Both the position numbers and the translations under genes were made by a program. Shown here in pieces: positions 44,446 through 56,999 of a DNA stretch of 64,000 nucleotides. This stretch comes from Enoplolaimus lenunculus (Eukaryota > Nematoda > Enoplea > Enoplida > Thoracostomopsidae): NCBI GenBank assembly GCA_030248215.1, contig JASANG010000248.1, positions 62,001 to 126,000 of the forward strand, given 5' to 3'. The notes below the pieces were generated by a model. That model ran no database searches and was not told the origin of the DNA. It worked only from the letters and a program-made list of their open reading frames with translations. Within the stretch, counting starts at the first letter, position 1; each line of letters begins with the position of its first letter.

Positions 44446-44794
44446 CTGGCATGGTATTGATCTGGTTTATCCAGCATGTTTTAGGTTGCTTGTTCGCTTG
44501 GTAAATAATTATATTTTTGTTAACGTGGATTTCTCTTCAATTCAGCGATTTTCAAAGCTATGAGGATAGACTTATTGTCTGCGGGTAAATTTTGCTTAGT
44601 CAATTTATTCAAAAGATACAAGCACTATTACCAACTAAACGAAAGCTGCTGTGGTCACAGATGAGTTTGTCGGGTTTTAGACCTTTGCAAAGAAACCCAC
44701 GCAGATGAACCAATTAAAATAATCTCATAGTTCGAACGGTTAAAAACAGAGACGTATACAAGGGGAAACGGTAAGATATATTCCCAGAAATTCT

Positions 44795-45207
44795 GGCCCA
44801 TGTAAAGATCAGGGGCGGAACGTTTTTCTTTGGGACTAGAATAGAGTTACCCTAAACTTTAGACAAATTTTTTGCTTGGCTTAGGCTTAGGCTGAGGCTT
44901 AAAAATACGCTCATTCGTACTCTTACACTACATACAATGGTGAGTCAAATCGACTCTCTCCGAAATAGGCTTTTCCTCACTACACAAACTGAGTCAAAAT
45001 TTGACACCGCCAGAGTCAAACTGAGTCGAATTGGACTCAGGCGGAATTAAATTTTGACTCAGTTTGTGTAGTGACGAAAAGCCTATTTCGGAGACAGTCA
45101 ATTTGACTCACCATTTTTTGCAGTGTATATACGCTTAAGCTTAGGCTTAGGCATAAGCCTATTAATATGCTTATAATACTGTTTCGCCCCTGTTCTTTAC
45201 ATTGGCC
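44795..45207 (-). mobile_element. TelM-A element with perfect 8-bp duplication, interrupted
   Basis: ggcccatgtaaagatcaggg to tgttctttacattggcc; gaaattct on both sides (44787-44794, 45208-45215). A TGAGTCA palindrome sits in its core. Confidence 0.93.
44934..45127. mobile_element. TGAGTCA palindrome element, nested
   Basis: tacactacatacaatggtga to accattttttgcagtgta; second independent case inside TelM-A. Confidence 0.85.
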
Positions 45208-45215
45208 GAAATTCT

Positions 45216-46867
45216 TAATAGGTCGAAAAACGCAACTTTTACAGGCTGTAGAATAAGTTTTAAGAGGTCAAAAAACTTTTAAGGAAAAAATTTTCTCATT
45301 CGCTACGTTCGATCACAAAAAACTTTTAAACGAAATTATTCGCTTCCGAAATGTAATCCTGGCTAAGTGTCTGAAGAGTGAGAATTTGAGGTACAACTTT
45401 TCTTAAACAAAACTTGTTAAATCTGAAACATTTCTTGTCAAACGGTGGTGATAGCCGTAAAATGAAATTTATACTCATTTTTATAATCTTTTTCAAAAAT
45501 CAGTTTTTCTTTAATTGAACAAAATTCAAACTCGAAAATGGTATTTTTGATTCGATAACCAGATATGTAATCTCGAAAACGTAAAAGACACACCCACAGA
45601 TCGAGTATACCTAATTTGTGTGACAAATTCATTTTCACACCCACAAAAGCCAGCCAGAGTCCATTTGTCATATCTTATCGTGAAAAATGACCCAAACAAA
45701 CCTAAAATTGTGTTGCTATTACAACTGGTCACTAACCAGGCAACAAAAACTGCTTTCCAATTAGGCAAACGAATTTGCAATCAAACCTGAGCCATAAAAA
45801 CAATCGCTGGCGGGGATCTGGGGGGCATCCAGGCGTAGACCCCCCAAACAAGGATTAAAAACCAAAATTGTGTGCTGAGATTTTAGTTCTAACTTTGAGT
45901 TTGGCATTTCGCTCGCTAGCTTTATTCCCTATTGTGTGGCGTTAACCATCAAAAACTTTTGGTCATGTTTCAGTGTAACTGAACCTATATTTGGATATAA
46001 ACTCAAACGGTTGGCTTATGCTTATAGGCTTACCGTTAAAATCAGCCTTAGTGCTAGGCTTAGATTAAGACTTAAGTTTGGCCGTAGCTATGCTTCGCTG
46101 ACCCTTAGGCTGAATCTTAGGCTTAAGCTCATACACAGGTTACACTATGAGTAGCAAAACCAAACTTACCATTAGTAAAGTTGAACTTCGAAATGTTTCG
46201 CAGTTTCAACCAAAAAATTAACTCGCTTTTTATATTTTGCTTTTAAAATTCAAGATGCACGTTGCTTCACCAAAGGTTTTATTGACAGTTGGAGACAGTT
46301 TGAACTGACTCAATCCATATTTGGCCTTCAATAGAACGATGTTGTTCATGGAACCAGCTGGTGTTTATACACCTCAACCCTGGCATAAAATTTGAATTTT
46401 GACAACCAAAATCGGAAAATTCACTTTTGGACAGGTACGTGCAAAAATTAACAATCACACCCTAAACGCGAGGCAAAGGTTTAGCTAATAGTTGTTTTAG
46501 ACCCAAGTGTAATCGCGGGAGTTGTTAGACAATACGAAATCTTGCTAATCTGCATAGGTCGAATTTGAATCGAAGACCTTCAGCACTAAAGTTCACCCCC
46601 TCAGGCTACCAAAAGTGTAAACAAATGCTTGTACATGGAACAAATTCTGATAGTATAGTCACAAAGTAACAGAGATACGCAAATTCGCTTTAAGAACTAA
46701 ACACCACGAGATCAAAAATAGGTTTTTCAGAATCAGGGGGGAAGCTAAATATGGCTTTTTGGTCACTTATCACAACAAACCCTCGAAAAAAATCAGATCT
46801 TTTTCATATTGTTCGAAGCAATATTTTTGCAACTTTTATTTACCTTAAAAACCAAAACTTGTTCAAA
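45216..46867. other. No gene seen; TTAGGC-like patch at 46010-46145
   Basis: Short open frames only, none with recognisable features. Confidence 0.45.
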
Positions 46868-47285
46868 TACTGTAGTGACCCGAATAAGAGGGGGGAACTG
46901 ATATTTATTTGGCCTCTACAAAGGGTACCCCCATTGTTATTCGGTTAAGGACTGTTATTTATTTTAAATCAGCCCTGCGCCACCCTTCTTTACTGATATA
47001 TATCCGGTATTGCAACTATCCGTTAAATTAAACGGTTTTTACCTTGCATTAAAAGCTTGAGCGATAATGCAAGGTTATACTTAGGAATGTACTTTCAAAA
47101 TTTAAGTACGCTTCAAAGTTTCAAACTCAAATTATTTGGTACTGGAGTCATTTATTGACTCTAATTAGGGTTCCAGGACTCTATCCTCTTACGGACTCTT
47201 ATTAGGGATACAAACTCCTATTGATCGGGACTCAAATCTGACCCCCTTTTATTAATGCCCCCCTCTTATTCGGATCAATACAGTA
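46868..47285 (+). mobile_element. TACTGTA element
   Basis: tactgtagtgacccgaataa to cttattcggatcaatacagta. Confidence 0.8.
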
Positions 47286-47681
47286 AGCTGGAATTATCAT
47301 TTTTTCCATTTTGCAAATTTGGTAAAGTTTACACCAAGAAATATCAACAACTTTTAATAAAATCGGCCTCCAGGCGTCTCAAAATTAAAATTTTCGGTCC
47401 AAAGATTTAGCGGCCACGACACCCGCTCCCCGTCTGTAGTTCAAACCCTTCAAAAAGCTTATCTTTGTTTCGCTAACCTTTCAGTTAACCTAAGTTCCGA
47501 TTTGCAACAAGCATCATAATCATAATACTACTATACAACCCTGCTACTTTTCAATTACAGATATAAATCCGGCTTTGTAATTATGGACGCGTTCTGGTAA
47601 ATAACTTGAGGGCCAATCGGGTTTCGAATATTTTCAACCGGATATGTGCGCTGTAAATTCAAATGAGTTGATTGGCGTATG

Positions 47682-47854
47682 TTCCTGTTAGGGTCGTCCC
47701 TGCTTGTGGTGGCAATGTAAAGAAATAGGATTATATTTTAGACTACATTTTGTGTGCTTAGGCTTGGGCTTCTTTTTAGGCTTAGGCGTATATTTTTTGA
47801 ACGCTTTGGCGAAGGAATATGCTTAATGTTCCGTTGCTGGCTTAACAGTTGGCC
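47682..47854 (-). mobile_element. TelM-B element, worn
   Basis: tagggtcgtccctgcttgtg to cttaacagttggcc with a few TTAGGC units; a further TelM-B-like end (ggcccaggttaccttcaggg) lies at 47907. Confidence 0.5.
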
Positions 47855-47906
47855 ATATAGATAAATCAACTCAGCCAGTAGTGAGATCGCTATTTTTGAG
47901 TTATAT

Positions 47907-48826
47907 GGCCCAGGTTACCTTCAGGGGCGTCCTGTTTCCAGCGGGACTGCAATACTGCCAGAGATCAGCATTTGCTACTCCTGTTTGTGCATACGTGAAG
48001 ATTATTTATCTTTGTTGTTGTTGTTATTTGTGGGTTGGTAAGCAAAATCGCTTAGTTCGAGGGCTTGTGAGGCGGCAGCCCCCATCCTGCTTAGAGTCCT
48101 TCCAATTGCGTGGATGTAGGGGAGGGGCAGTAGCCCCTCTAACTAATCCAATCTCAACAAAAGATATTGCAGTCCCGTTTTTCTTGCGGAAATATATAGC
48201 TCCCCTATTTTCGCGTTTTTCAAAGAAAGCATATTGTTGCAAGGGTGTCCCCACGGGAACGCGCTGGGTGGCCGTTCCCCCAAAATTTGATTGACCCCCC
48301 ACTCCCAAATGGACTCAGGCCAGACATTGTGATTAAAACTGAGTTTTCTGATCTATTCCGCATCCCCTCGTTCAGAAATTTTCAACTCTAATTGTTTTTT
48401 GAACGAGAAAACTTCGCACAGTTTTATAAAAGGTATTAAAATACCGTGATATACAAGCCAGCTGTGGCTGCCAAGACCGCAGGTGTCAACTACGAAAATC
48501 TTCGTTCCCCTCCCACCGAAGAATTGGACTTGTGTCCCCTTGTCCTGTTGTCCCAGAGACAATTAGCAGCTGTCCCGTGTTTCATTTGCCGGAAACAAAC
48601 CTGTCCCGTTTCCCGTTTTTTCAGCGAAAAATTGCAGTGAGTTAATTCTCATTCTGAGGTAAATTTGATTCAAAGTCAGATTTGGATCAGCAATTTTTCA
48701 GCTAAAATACCCGGAATAACCGGAATATTCTGAACCCGGATACAACTCTGTAGCCAATTCAGAACTGAGAGAAAAGCTCAAAATCGGCAATTTTCGATAC
48801 CTGCTTCAAAACAGGACATCATTATA
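47907..48826. other. No gene recognised
   Basis: Several short overlapping open frames on both strands, none with family features. Confidence 0.4.
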
Positions 48827-49072
48827 CACTGTAAATTTCAGTGAGTTGATTTTAACACAGAATGAGTTGAATACACTCAGAGGTCTGAGCTCTGAATAAG
48901 GTCTTTCAAAACTCATAATTCTGAATTGATTAAACTGATTCTGAGGTAATTAACGCACCCGGAATAAATCACCTCTCAGTGAGTTAATGTTTACTGTTAT
49001 TAACTCAGAAATAACCAGTAATAACCAAGTCTCCGTCTGAGTTGATTACTCAACTCATCGGAATTTACAGTG
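48827..49072. mobile_element. CACTGTAAA palindromic MITE
   Basis: cactgtaaatttcagtgagt to catcggaatttacagtg; flanked by TA. Confidence 0.85.
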
Positions 49073-49398
49073 TAATATGTTTCAAATGATTTCATAATTA
49101 TTTCGCAGCATCGGTCAGTAACAACGATTCTGAAGTAGAGCTAAGTTACGCGTTACAGATCTTTGAATCGATAAAAATCAGAAAATTAACCCTTAAATTA
49201 AATTTACGACAAAAAATGTTACATAATTTCAGTTCAACCAACAGAGTTGACTCAGTGTTTTTACCAAAATATGGATGCTCACCATGAAACCAACCCCCGT
49301 GAGAAATTATCAAACTTAACCCAGGTGATAAAAGTTATTAACTATTCACCTTTGAAGCGATGCCGCAAGTTTTTAAGGTTTCAAAAATGAAACTGCAC

Positions 49399-49575
49399 AA
49401 GGTCCGTAGCCAGTTCACCTTGCTAGAGAGGTGGGACAAAAAAATTTTCAGGAGAGGTATTCAACAGTTTTTAATGATTGGCAAGCAAGGTTGCAAATTT
49501 TCAAGTGGAGCCGAGACAATTTTTCCAGGGTAAGGCGCTGAGCGCCTGCCTCAAAACCTTGGCTACGGGCCCGTA
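49399..49575. mobile_element. GGCCCGTAG MITE
   Basis: aggtccgtagccagttcacc to aaccttggctacgggcccg. Confidence 0.7.
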
Positions 49576-49731
49576 ACTGCAAAACCGGTGTACACAGTTT
49601 CGTAGAAATATTTCACAATACAAACCTGCGTAATTGCAAATTGAATAATTAGCAAATTCCGGTCCGTATGCAACGCCACTCGGCGACTACGGTCAGTCCA
49701 TCGCTTTCAATCTTAGCCTGTATTCTCAAAT

Positions 49732-49930
49732 GTGTGTAGCACATATCACCAGTTGATGACCGGTTTTGTAACTTTGGAACCAGCGCATAGTGACGTTCGA
49801 AATTCAGCACATTGTTTGTGTTTGATTTGCCCGATTTCTATACCAGTTTTCAGATCTGTAATTACAGATGTTCACTGGTTTGAAAATCTGTCACTTTACT
49901 GATGATCGGTGCTATACGCAATTTGAGAAT
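49732..49930. mobile_element. ATTCTC MITE, best copy
   Basis: attctcaaatgtgtgtagca to ggtgctatacgcaatttgag and aat; 199 bases. Confidence 0.8.
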
Positions 49931-50177
49931 GTGGGCCTTTGACTTAAGTCAATGTTGTACTAAAGGTTTGTAGCTTTTGCTTATTAAGCAAACGTTTTCA
50001 GCTAAATTGAAGTTAATTTTAAAATAACTGAAACAAAACTTAAACCAATCATAAATCGCATCAAAATCGCTGACAACCTGATCAAGACAAGTTTCAGGCC
50101 TATAACTGCATTAACCATACAGCGCATCGTCAAATCCGATCGTCCATCTAAACCTGACGACGCAATGCCTTCTCAAA

Positions 50178-50339
50178 TCGGGTCCATAACCAGAAAAAGG
50201 CCAAGAGGGGCTCAGCCATTCCTGAAATAATTGTGGCCCGCTAGAAAATTTTCAACCATACTTGTATAGTGGTCGAAAACCCTTGTATGCCCTTCCTGAA
50301 AATTTTTGCTCACAAGCTGGGTGTGCTGGATACAGGCCT
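50178..50339. mobile_element. GGCCCGTAG MITE
   Basis: cgggtccataaccagaaaaa to gctggatacaggcctg; interior gctagaaaattttcaaccat. Confidence 0.6.
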
Positions 50340-50440
50340 GTCTCAAAGCTTATATAATTAGAATGATTTTGTGGCTTATATTACATCTTAACGCCTCCGC
50401 GCTGCATCAAAACGCATAAAATCGGAAAACTTTTAAAAAC

Positions 50441-50740
50441 GTAATCCCATTCGCACGTTCAAGTCTTTTGTAGCGAGAACTCACAGCTGCAACTTGCACA
50501 AAATACTTGCTGCTGCAAGTATTTTCAAAGGAACGATTGACCAATCGAAGTGCAGGTGCAAGAAATTCAAGCAACTTACATAACTGCGTTCACAGGTACG
50601 AATTAAATTAAACAGAGTGAATTCTAGTGAATAATTTACAGCTGCAAAAATTTCAAAGTTGCTTTGTGACCAAACTTACACATGCAAGTTGCACGTGCAA
50701 ATTTTTGCTGCAAAAACTTGCACGTGTGAATACGGTTTTA
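50441..50740. mobile_element. GCACGTG MITE, fullest copy
   Basis: gtaatcccattcgcacgttc to caaaaacttgcacgtgtgaa; interior gtgaattctagtgaataatt. Confidence 0.75.
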
Positions 50741-51287
50741 AACACGGACCTATTTTCCCGTATTAGTTTATAAAACTATTATTATTTTTCATATTATTAT
50801 TGTTGTTGTTTTAGCAACTGCAATTAAGCAGCGATTGTGAGCGCTGTGACTCAAAATTCAAATATAAAAAAGAAACACTAAAAACAGACAACACAATGCC
50901 GAAAAACAAATAAAAACATTCGTAATTTTGAAATTTTGAACTCAAACTTTTTCTACTTTTGACAGCCAGGGTATACTGAGATCGGTTCGAGCATAGCTCA
51001 ACTGGTGCAAAACTGCGATCCTGGCGATTTGGCATAGGCCGGTCCACGATGGACTATTTAGCTAAGTAATTACATGACCAAGATTTTTCATTTTGTTGAT
51101 TGGCCCAAATTCCGAGTCGGCCACTGGACACTTGCTAAGTAGCGGATACATGGGGGGATTTATTTCTACTACGACGCCATCAATGCAGCGCGTGATAATT
51201 TTGCATTGCAAACCGAGAATGACTTGAAGCGCATAATATGTTTTTCTAGTCAAAATAGTTGAAATTCTGAACTGGGCTACTGCATTA

Positions 51288-52330
51288 AGCCCTAATCACA
51301 CTTGCAAATTTTTGCAGCAAAAACTTTCACGTGTGAATATGGCTTTAGTTTAAAATTGCAAAAAAACTTGCACGTGTGAATATGGCTTTAGTTTAAAATT
51401 GCAAAAAAACTCTACTTAAACCAAAAAAAACATAAACAAAAAAACAAAAAAACCCAAGTGTGAATATGGCTTTAGTTTAAAATTGCAAAAAAAACTTTCA
51501 CGTGTGAATATGGCTTTAGTTTAAAATTGCAAAAAAACTTGCACGTGTGAATATGGCTTTAGTTTAAAATTGCAAAAAAACTTGCACGTGTGAATATGGC
51601 TTTAGTTTAAAATTGCAAAAAAACTTGCACGTGTGAATATGGCCCTTTCCCTTTCCACACAATTAAACTTAACCTTTAGTTTAAAATTGCAAAAAAACTT
51701 GCACGTGTGAATATGGCTTTAGTTTAAAATTGCAAAAAAACTTGCACGTGTGAATATGGCTTTAGTTTAAAATTGCAAAAAAACTTGCACGTGTGAATAT
51801 GGCTTTAGTTTAAAATTGCAAAAAAACTTGGGGTATGGCTTAGTTTAAAATTGCAAAAAAACCCACATTAACCAACAACCCCTCCAAACCTTGCACGTGT
51901 GAATATGGCTTTAGTTTAAAATTGCAAAAAAACTTGCACGTGTGAATCTTAAGCAAAAAACCTCCACTTAATATACTCTAATCCAAAACACCACAAAAAA
52001 TATGGCTTTAGTTTAAAATTGCAAAAAAAAACTTGCACGTGTGAATATGGCTTTAGTTTAAAATTGCAAAAAAAAACTTGCACGTGTGAATATGGCTTTA
52101 GTTTAAAATTGCAAAAAAAAACTTGCACGTGTGAATATGGCTTTAGTTTAAAATTGCAAAAAAACTTGCACGTGTGAATATGGCTTTAGTTTAAAATTGC
52201 AAAAAAACTTGCACGTGTGAATATGGCTTTAGTTTAAAATTGCAAAAAAACTTGCACGTGTGAATATGGCTTTAGTTTAAAATTGCAAAAAAACTTGCAC
52301 GTGTGAATACGGCTTTAGTATAAAATTGTG
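51288..52330 (+). repeat. 43-bp minisatellite grown from a GCACGTG MITE end
   Basis: About 20 units of aaaattgcaaaaaaacttgc, acgtgtgaatatggctttag, ttt. The first unit is the terminus of a GCACGTG element. Filler segments nearly free of G interrupt it near 51412, 51641, 51860 and 51949. Confidence 0.93.
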
Positions 52331-52424
52331 CGTTTTCGGCTTAATTACTGAATTTTAAAATACCAAAAAATTAGCTAAACCGCATTTTAAAACTGTAAAA
52401 TTTCGAAACACAAAAAACATCTTT

Positions 52425-52540
52425 CACGGCGCTGTCGGTCACCGTGCGTTACCGTACGGTATCCTACGTGCATTACTCACGTACGATACCGCATGGCGAC
52501 TGACGGCGACAATTATAGCGTCAACCTAAGACTTATTCAA
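52425..52540. mobile_element. GCGCTATA MITE remnant
   Basis: gtgcgttaccgtacggtatc and cgtacgataccgcatggcga recall 3343-3535; ends in attatagcgtcaacc. Confidence 0.45.
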
Positions 52541-52623
52541 TACGAGTATACAAGATTGTCTATTTTAGCCTACGCGAGCGGCTTTTCTAGCTTGATATCC
52601 TAAAATAACCGCTACAATATCTA

Positions 52624-52926
52624 CAGAGGCGGATCCAAAAATTTTAAACTGGGGGGCGGGCTGGCAAATATTAGAAAACGCAAAAATTGTAAGGTAGGGA
52701 CGTTATCATTTGATCACCAAAAAAATTTTCAGAGAGCGAAAAATTACAACATAGGAACCTTACCATTTTATAACAAAAAATAATTCTGCGGAAACAATTG
52801 TGTTTTTAACAAAATTGTCTGAGATGAAAAAGTTGTAAAAGTAGGGACCTTAGCATTTTAACACAAACAGTTTCTGACGGGGTGGGGGGGTGAACGCTCC
52901 TCCGTTCCCCTCTGGATCCGCTAGTG
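52624..52926. mobile_element. hAT-like MITE
   Basis: cagaggcggatccaaaaatt to ctctggatccgctagtg; interior cgcaaaaattgtaaggtagg. No clear 8-bp duplication left. Confidence 0.78.
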
Positions 52927-53204
52927 CCTATCAATCTATCTCAATGGATTAGGTCATCCCGGTTTTTCACGAACTTAAAAGTAGAGATGATAATAAAATG
53001 AACTGTCGGTTAAAACAATAAAAATTCGTCTAAAAGTTTAAACCTGACAACCGGATATTGATCATTTGAGCTGTCGTCTACGACAGGATACGGAAAGCTA
53101 CTGCGAGTCATAATAGACGACTTTTCGTAGTTGAAACACAAGAAACTACAACGGCGTGCATCTGAATATAAACTTCACAACATATGAGAAAGATTAAGTT
53201 TTAG

Positions 53205-53385
53205 ATTAACTTTTTTGCCTTGATTGAGGTTTAGGCTTATACGCTTAGGCTTAGGCTCAGACTTAGCATTAGGTGTGTTAGCTCGTAATTTACACTTAGG
53301 TTTACTAAGCATAGGTATTGGTTTATTGTTAACGTTGGGGCGTGAGGCTTAGGCTTAGGCTTAGCAATATGCTTTTGTTTGAAAC
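53205..53385 (-). repeat. Degenerate TTAGGC patch
   Basis: ttaggcttatacgcttaggc with TelM-A-like gattaagttttagattaac at the left; probably a worn TelM-A. Confidence 0.5.
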
Positions 53386-53569
53386 AAGGAAAAAGCACTG
53401 TTATCTGTCTTTATATTAACCTTTTGCGTTCAAGAAGTTAAAAATGTTTTGTTTGTGGTTGTATTCTTCCGGTGTCAAATATTTCAATTTGGATTGAAAT
53501 TTATTTTCAAGATTGAAATTGAACTCCGGATTCCTGAGTTCCAATTTTATAGAAAATTTAGCCAATGCT

Positions 53570-53745
53570 AATACTTTAAGGGACGTAACAGTAGATGAAG
53601 TGTATTCCTAAGCCTAAGCGTTGCAAAAATGTGTTACAAAGCTTAAGCCTAAGCCTAAGCCTAAGCAAAAAACTAATCTAGATTCTAAACCTACTCTTTT
53701 ATTGACTCACCAGAAACCTGAGCGCCCCTTAAAGTAACATGGGCC
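53570..53745 (+). mobile_element. TelM-B element with perfect 8-bp duplication
   Basis: agccaatgctaatactttaa to cttaaagtaacatgggcc; gaaaattt on both sides (53562-53569, 53746-53753). Confidence 0.93.
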
Positions 53746-53825
53746 GAAAATTTTAACGCGAATTTTTGCGCAAACATTAGTTCAATAAAGTATGTGTTTT
53801 GTTGAAACAGATTTATTTCAAGCAG

Positions 53826-54367
53826 TCTCTAAAAACTAATAAACATTAATTATAGCTTAACTAAACTTTTAATATTAGGTTAAGCAAAACTTAAATAACT
53901 CGACGGACTAACTGGACTACAATTATAAGTTTAACTCTAGACTAACATATTTTTAAATTTAACACGAGTATAAATTGAACTTATTTTTTGATTAAGTAAC
54001 AAGTGCAGCCCAGTGAATTATGTGTATCTACGAATTCATTAATTTTAGCTTAAACGAAAAATATATAAGATTTTAACTGCGAGTTTAAGCGTAAATCTAC
54101 CTGTTAGCTTAAGCCCGTTCAAAAATCTTACATTTTTTAGTTTAACCTAAACTTAATGAATTGTTAGACACACATAATTTCTACGCTGCACTTGTTACTT
54201 TAACGAAAAATAAGTTTAACTTTAAACTGGTGTTAATCTTAAAAATATGCAAGTCTGCGTTACACTTATAATTCCACTTTAGACAGTCCGCCCAGTCATT
54301 TAAGTTTTACTTAAACTAATATTCAAGTTTGGTTAAAACTATTATTGAAGTTTGAGTTTTTAGAGAT
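53826..54367. mobile_element. Foldback element of about 540 bp
   Basis: tctctaaaaact and agtttttagaga ends; aacaagtgcagcccagtgaa against acgctgcacttgtt; aattatgtgtatctacgaat against gttagacacacataattt. Centre near 54097. Confidence 0.8.
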
Positions 54368-54632
54368 TGAAAAAAATCGCTACATTAAAGCAATAAAAGT
54401 TAATTTGAAAAAGTTACAACCTATCAATAAGCATTTACTCTTTTTTAAAACTTGGTAAGACTTAAAAACTTCATTTACATTAATAGGTTGTTTTTTTTCA
54501 ATTACGCGAACCAACCTAAGCCTATATTTTTTGTGTCATTATGAATACCAAAATTAGTTGAAACAAACTTTTGAACGGACTAATATTCTTTGGAGACTAT
54601 CGTTAGCTTATTTTTTTGCAAGGATAAAACTG

Positions 54633-54659
54633 GAAAATATTCATGTGAGAAAGGGTTAA
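54633..54659. mobile_element. TTAA element end fragment
   Basis: gaaaatattcatgtgagaaa and gggttaa match one terminus of the family. Confidence 0.6.
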
Positions 54660-54710
54660 GAATATGATCGAAACAACTCGATTTAAAACAGTAATACATT
54701 AAAATACAAT

Positions 54711-54900
54711 ACCAATGTTAGGTTTTGCAGTAACTGTAAATGAAGCATATTGTTATGCCTAAGCCTAATCGTTGAAAAATGTGTATTCCTAAACCTAAGC
54801 CAAAGCCTAAGCCAAAACAAAAAGTATAGTCTAAACGATTAAGCCTACTCTTCGACGGTCCTGCCCAAAAAATAGGACACCACTAAAAGTAACATGGGCC
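54711..54900 (+). mobile_element. TelM-B element, worn
   Basis: accaatgttaggttttgcag to ccactaaaagtaacatgggc; hinge atcgttgaaaaatgtgtatt. Confidence 0.7.
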
Positions 54901-54969
54901 AAAATCAGTATATATTAGTACTTGAATATAAGACAATTATTTCTTTAAATTTTAGACAGTAGCGGTAAG

Positions 54970-54973
<4 letters not shown>

Positions 54974-55047
<74 letters not shown>
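54974..55047. repeat. (TA)n microsatellite
   Basis: About 70 bases of uninterrupted TA. Confidence 0.97.
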
Positions 55048-55051
<4 letters not shown>

Positions 55052-55620
55052 GTATATATAGTATATTTATAGAGATTATGCATGTCTATTAAATATTTAA
55101 TATGCAATTTGAATAAAATAAATTTTTAATTTCAAACATTTCATTTTAATTTATATTCTTATGAAATTTATGAATTTTTGCAATTGAAAAAATACGAACG
55201 CTTCAAAATCGCCAGAGGCTTGAATCGTAAAACACTACACATAAAACAAATTGCATTCTATTTTAGGAAGTATCTAAAAAATTTAAGACATATGTGAATA
55301 TCTGACTTCCGGCATGAATGTCTTGAATTCCAGATATTAAATTTTGATTTTTTTTCTGAAATTTGGTTCTTAAAGTTGTGTCAACTTAATGTTAAGACAT
55401 TATGTTGCAAACAAATCAAACAAATATGTCTGAAATATAAAGACACAGGTTTGCTAAGTTTCAAGACATAAGTTCTACAAACAAATAAGCATTTCTGTTC
55501 CCTCACGGTTACGGAAGCTGTTTAAGCTCAGCCATGTATCCCAATTTATTATCCCAAGATACGTCCAAGACATAAACTCAGATTATGGAATATAAGCTGT
55601 GTCGGTGTGTGTGCACGTTA
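55048..55620. other. No feature seen
   Basis: AT-rich, no open frames of note. Confidence 0.5.
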
Positions 55621-55629
55621 AGTGTATGT

Positions 55630-55794
55630 GGCCCATGTACAGATCAGGGGCGGAACGTTTTTCTGTGGGACTAGAAAAGAGTAAGCTTAAGCTTTAGACT
55701 AATTTGTTGCTTGGCTTAGGCTTAAGCTTAGACTTAGGCTTAGGCTTAAGAACAAGGTTATAATTCTGTTCCGCCCCTGTTCTTTACATTGGCC
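55630..55794 (-). mobile_element. TelM-A element with perfect 9-bp duplication
   Basis: ggcccatgtacagatcaggg to tgttctttacattggcc; agtgtatgt at 55621-55629 and 55795-55803. Confidence 0.93.
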
Positions 55795-56202
55795 AGTGTA
55801 TGTAACGCAAAAACATTGTCATACATGAGCACATATATCTGTATAAAGAAGTTCTTGCAATGACGACATGGTATAGTAGTAGCATGATTGACTCTGGCGC
55901 AATAGGTCCGAGGTTCTAGTCCTGGCGTAGGCCTAAATTTGCTGAGAACTTCGAACAGTTGGTTATAATTTTAAAAATATTTGAACAAAACACTTTGAGG
56001 TTTACAATATCTGAAACACCAATTTTTACAAACTAAAATTATTTCAAATTCAAAATATAAAATTTAAATGTTTTGAACAAATGACGCAACTTGAAATTTC
56101 CGAATATCTTTCTCAGTTGCTAATTTTTACCAAATTCTCATGCCTAAGTGCCTACGTAGTATCCTGTCTCTGCTATAACTAAATTCTAGCACAACTCCTT
56201 TA

Positions 56203-56386
56203 CACTGTAAATGCCAATGAGTTGATTAATCAATTCAACTACGAGTTGGTTATTTCTGAATTAAATTTAGTAAACATTATATCACTTTGAGTTGCGTTGA
56301 CTCTGGGTTAGCTGATTAATTAACTCTAAATGAATTGAATCAACTCAAAATTTTGAGTTCTGATAGTCCTAACTCAGACAAAACGT
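56203..56386. mobile_element. CACTGTAAA MITE, truncated
   Basis: cactgtaaatgccaatgagt at left; right third missing, abutting a GGCCCGTAG element. Confidence 0.7.
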
Positions 56387-56390
56387 ATGG

Positions 56391-56562
56391 ATCGGGCCCG
56401 CAGCCAAATGGATTAGGGCTGGCATTCAGCCCCCCTCCTGCATAAATTTTGGCCCTGCCCAAGAAAATTTTCAACCTTGCTTGTAAGTCACTGAAAACCC
56501 TTCTTTTTCCATTCCTGAAAAATTGTTAGCCCCCTTAGCAAGATGAGCTGGCTACAGGCATG
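56391..56562. mobile_element. GGCCCGTAG MITE
   Basis: atcgggcccgcagccaaatg to agctggctacaggca; interior aagaaaattttcaaccttgc. Confidence 0.65.
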
Positions 56563-56999
56563 GACTCGTTGCTAGAATTGCATTTCGGAAGCGTAAAACC
56601 TTCTGCATCGATTCACTGAATTGCTGGTAACCGAATGCAAAGCGGAACTGAATTAAACCGGAACCAGAATCGGAACAGCAAATTTTTAGCGGAATCACAA
56701 TCGGAACTCGTTTTGAATCAGAAGTCTAATCGCAATCGGAATTCCTGTGGCACCATAGCTGGTAACGTCATGTAAACAGAAGGCTTTAATCAAATTATAT
56801 TGTTCAGTTTAGCTAACGAATGATAAGCAAATATGATACTGGATATTCTTCATTGCTGTTCTATGGTTCTACTGCAGATATATAATGTCACAAGGGGTCA
56901 AAGCCATGGATTCTCTTCAGGAGGGTAATCTTCAAGCAAGGAATACATAGGTAGCGGCCCGTGTTAACTACAGGGGCCTAGCTACTAATCATAACCTGC

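Noticed and set aside
45438-45780. Two overlapping minus-strand open frames of 77 and 84 codons
   Set aside because: No family features, no splice partners, and flanks of plain AT-rich DNA.
47881-48640. Several frames on both strands in a GC-richer patch
   Set aside because: They overlap one another on both strands without signal, motif or splice context.
50980-51050. Second tRNA-like sequence (tagctcaactggtgc)
   Set aside because: Good A box only; no B box at the right distance and no cloverleaf.
51288-52330. CRISPR-like array
   Set aside because: Units are directly tandem without unique spacers of even size, and the genome is eukaryotic.
55865-55945. tRNA gene
   Set aside because: A-box-like tggtatagtagtagc and B-box-like ggttctagtcc are present, but acceptor and T stems do not pair well. 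At best a tRNA-derived fragment.
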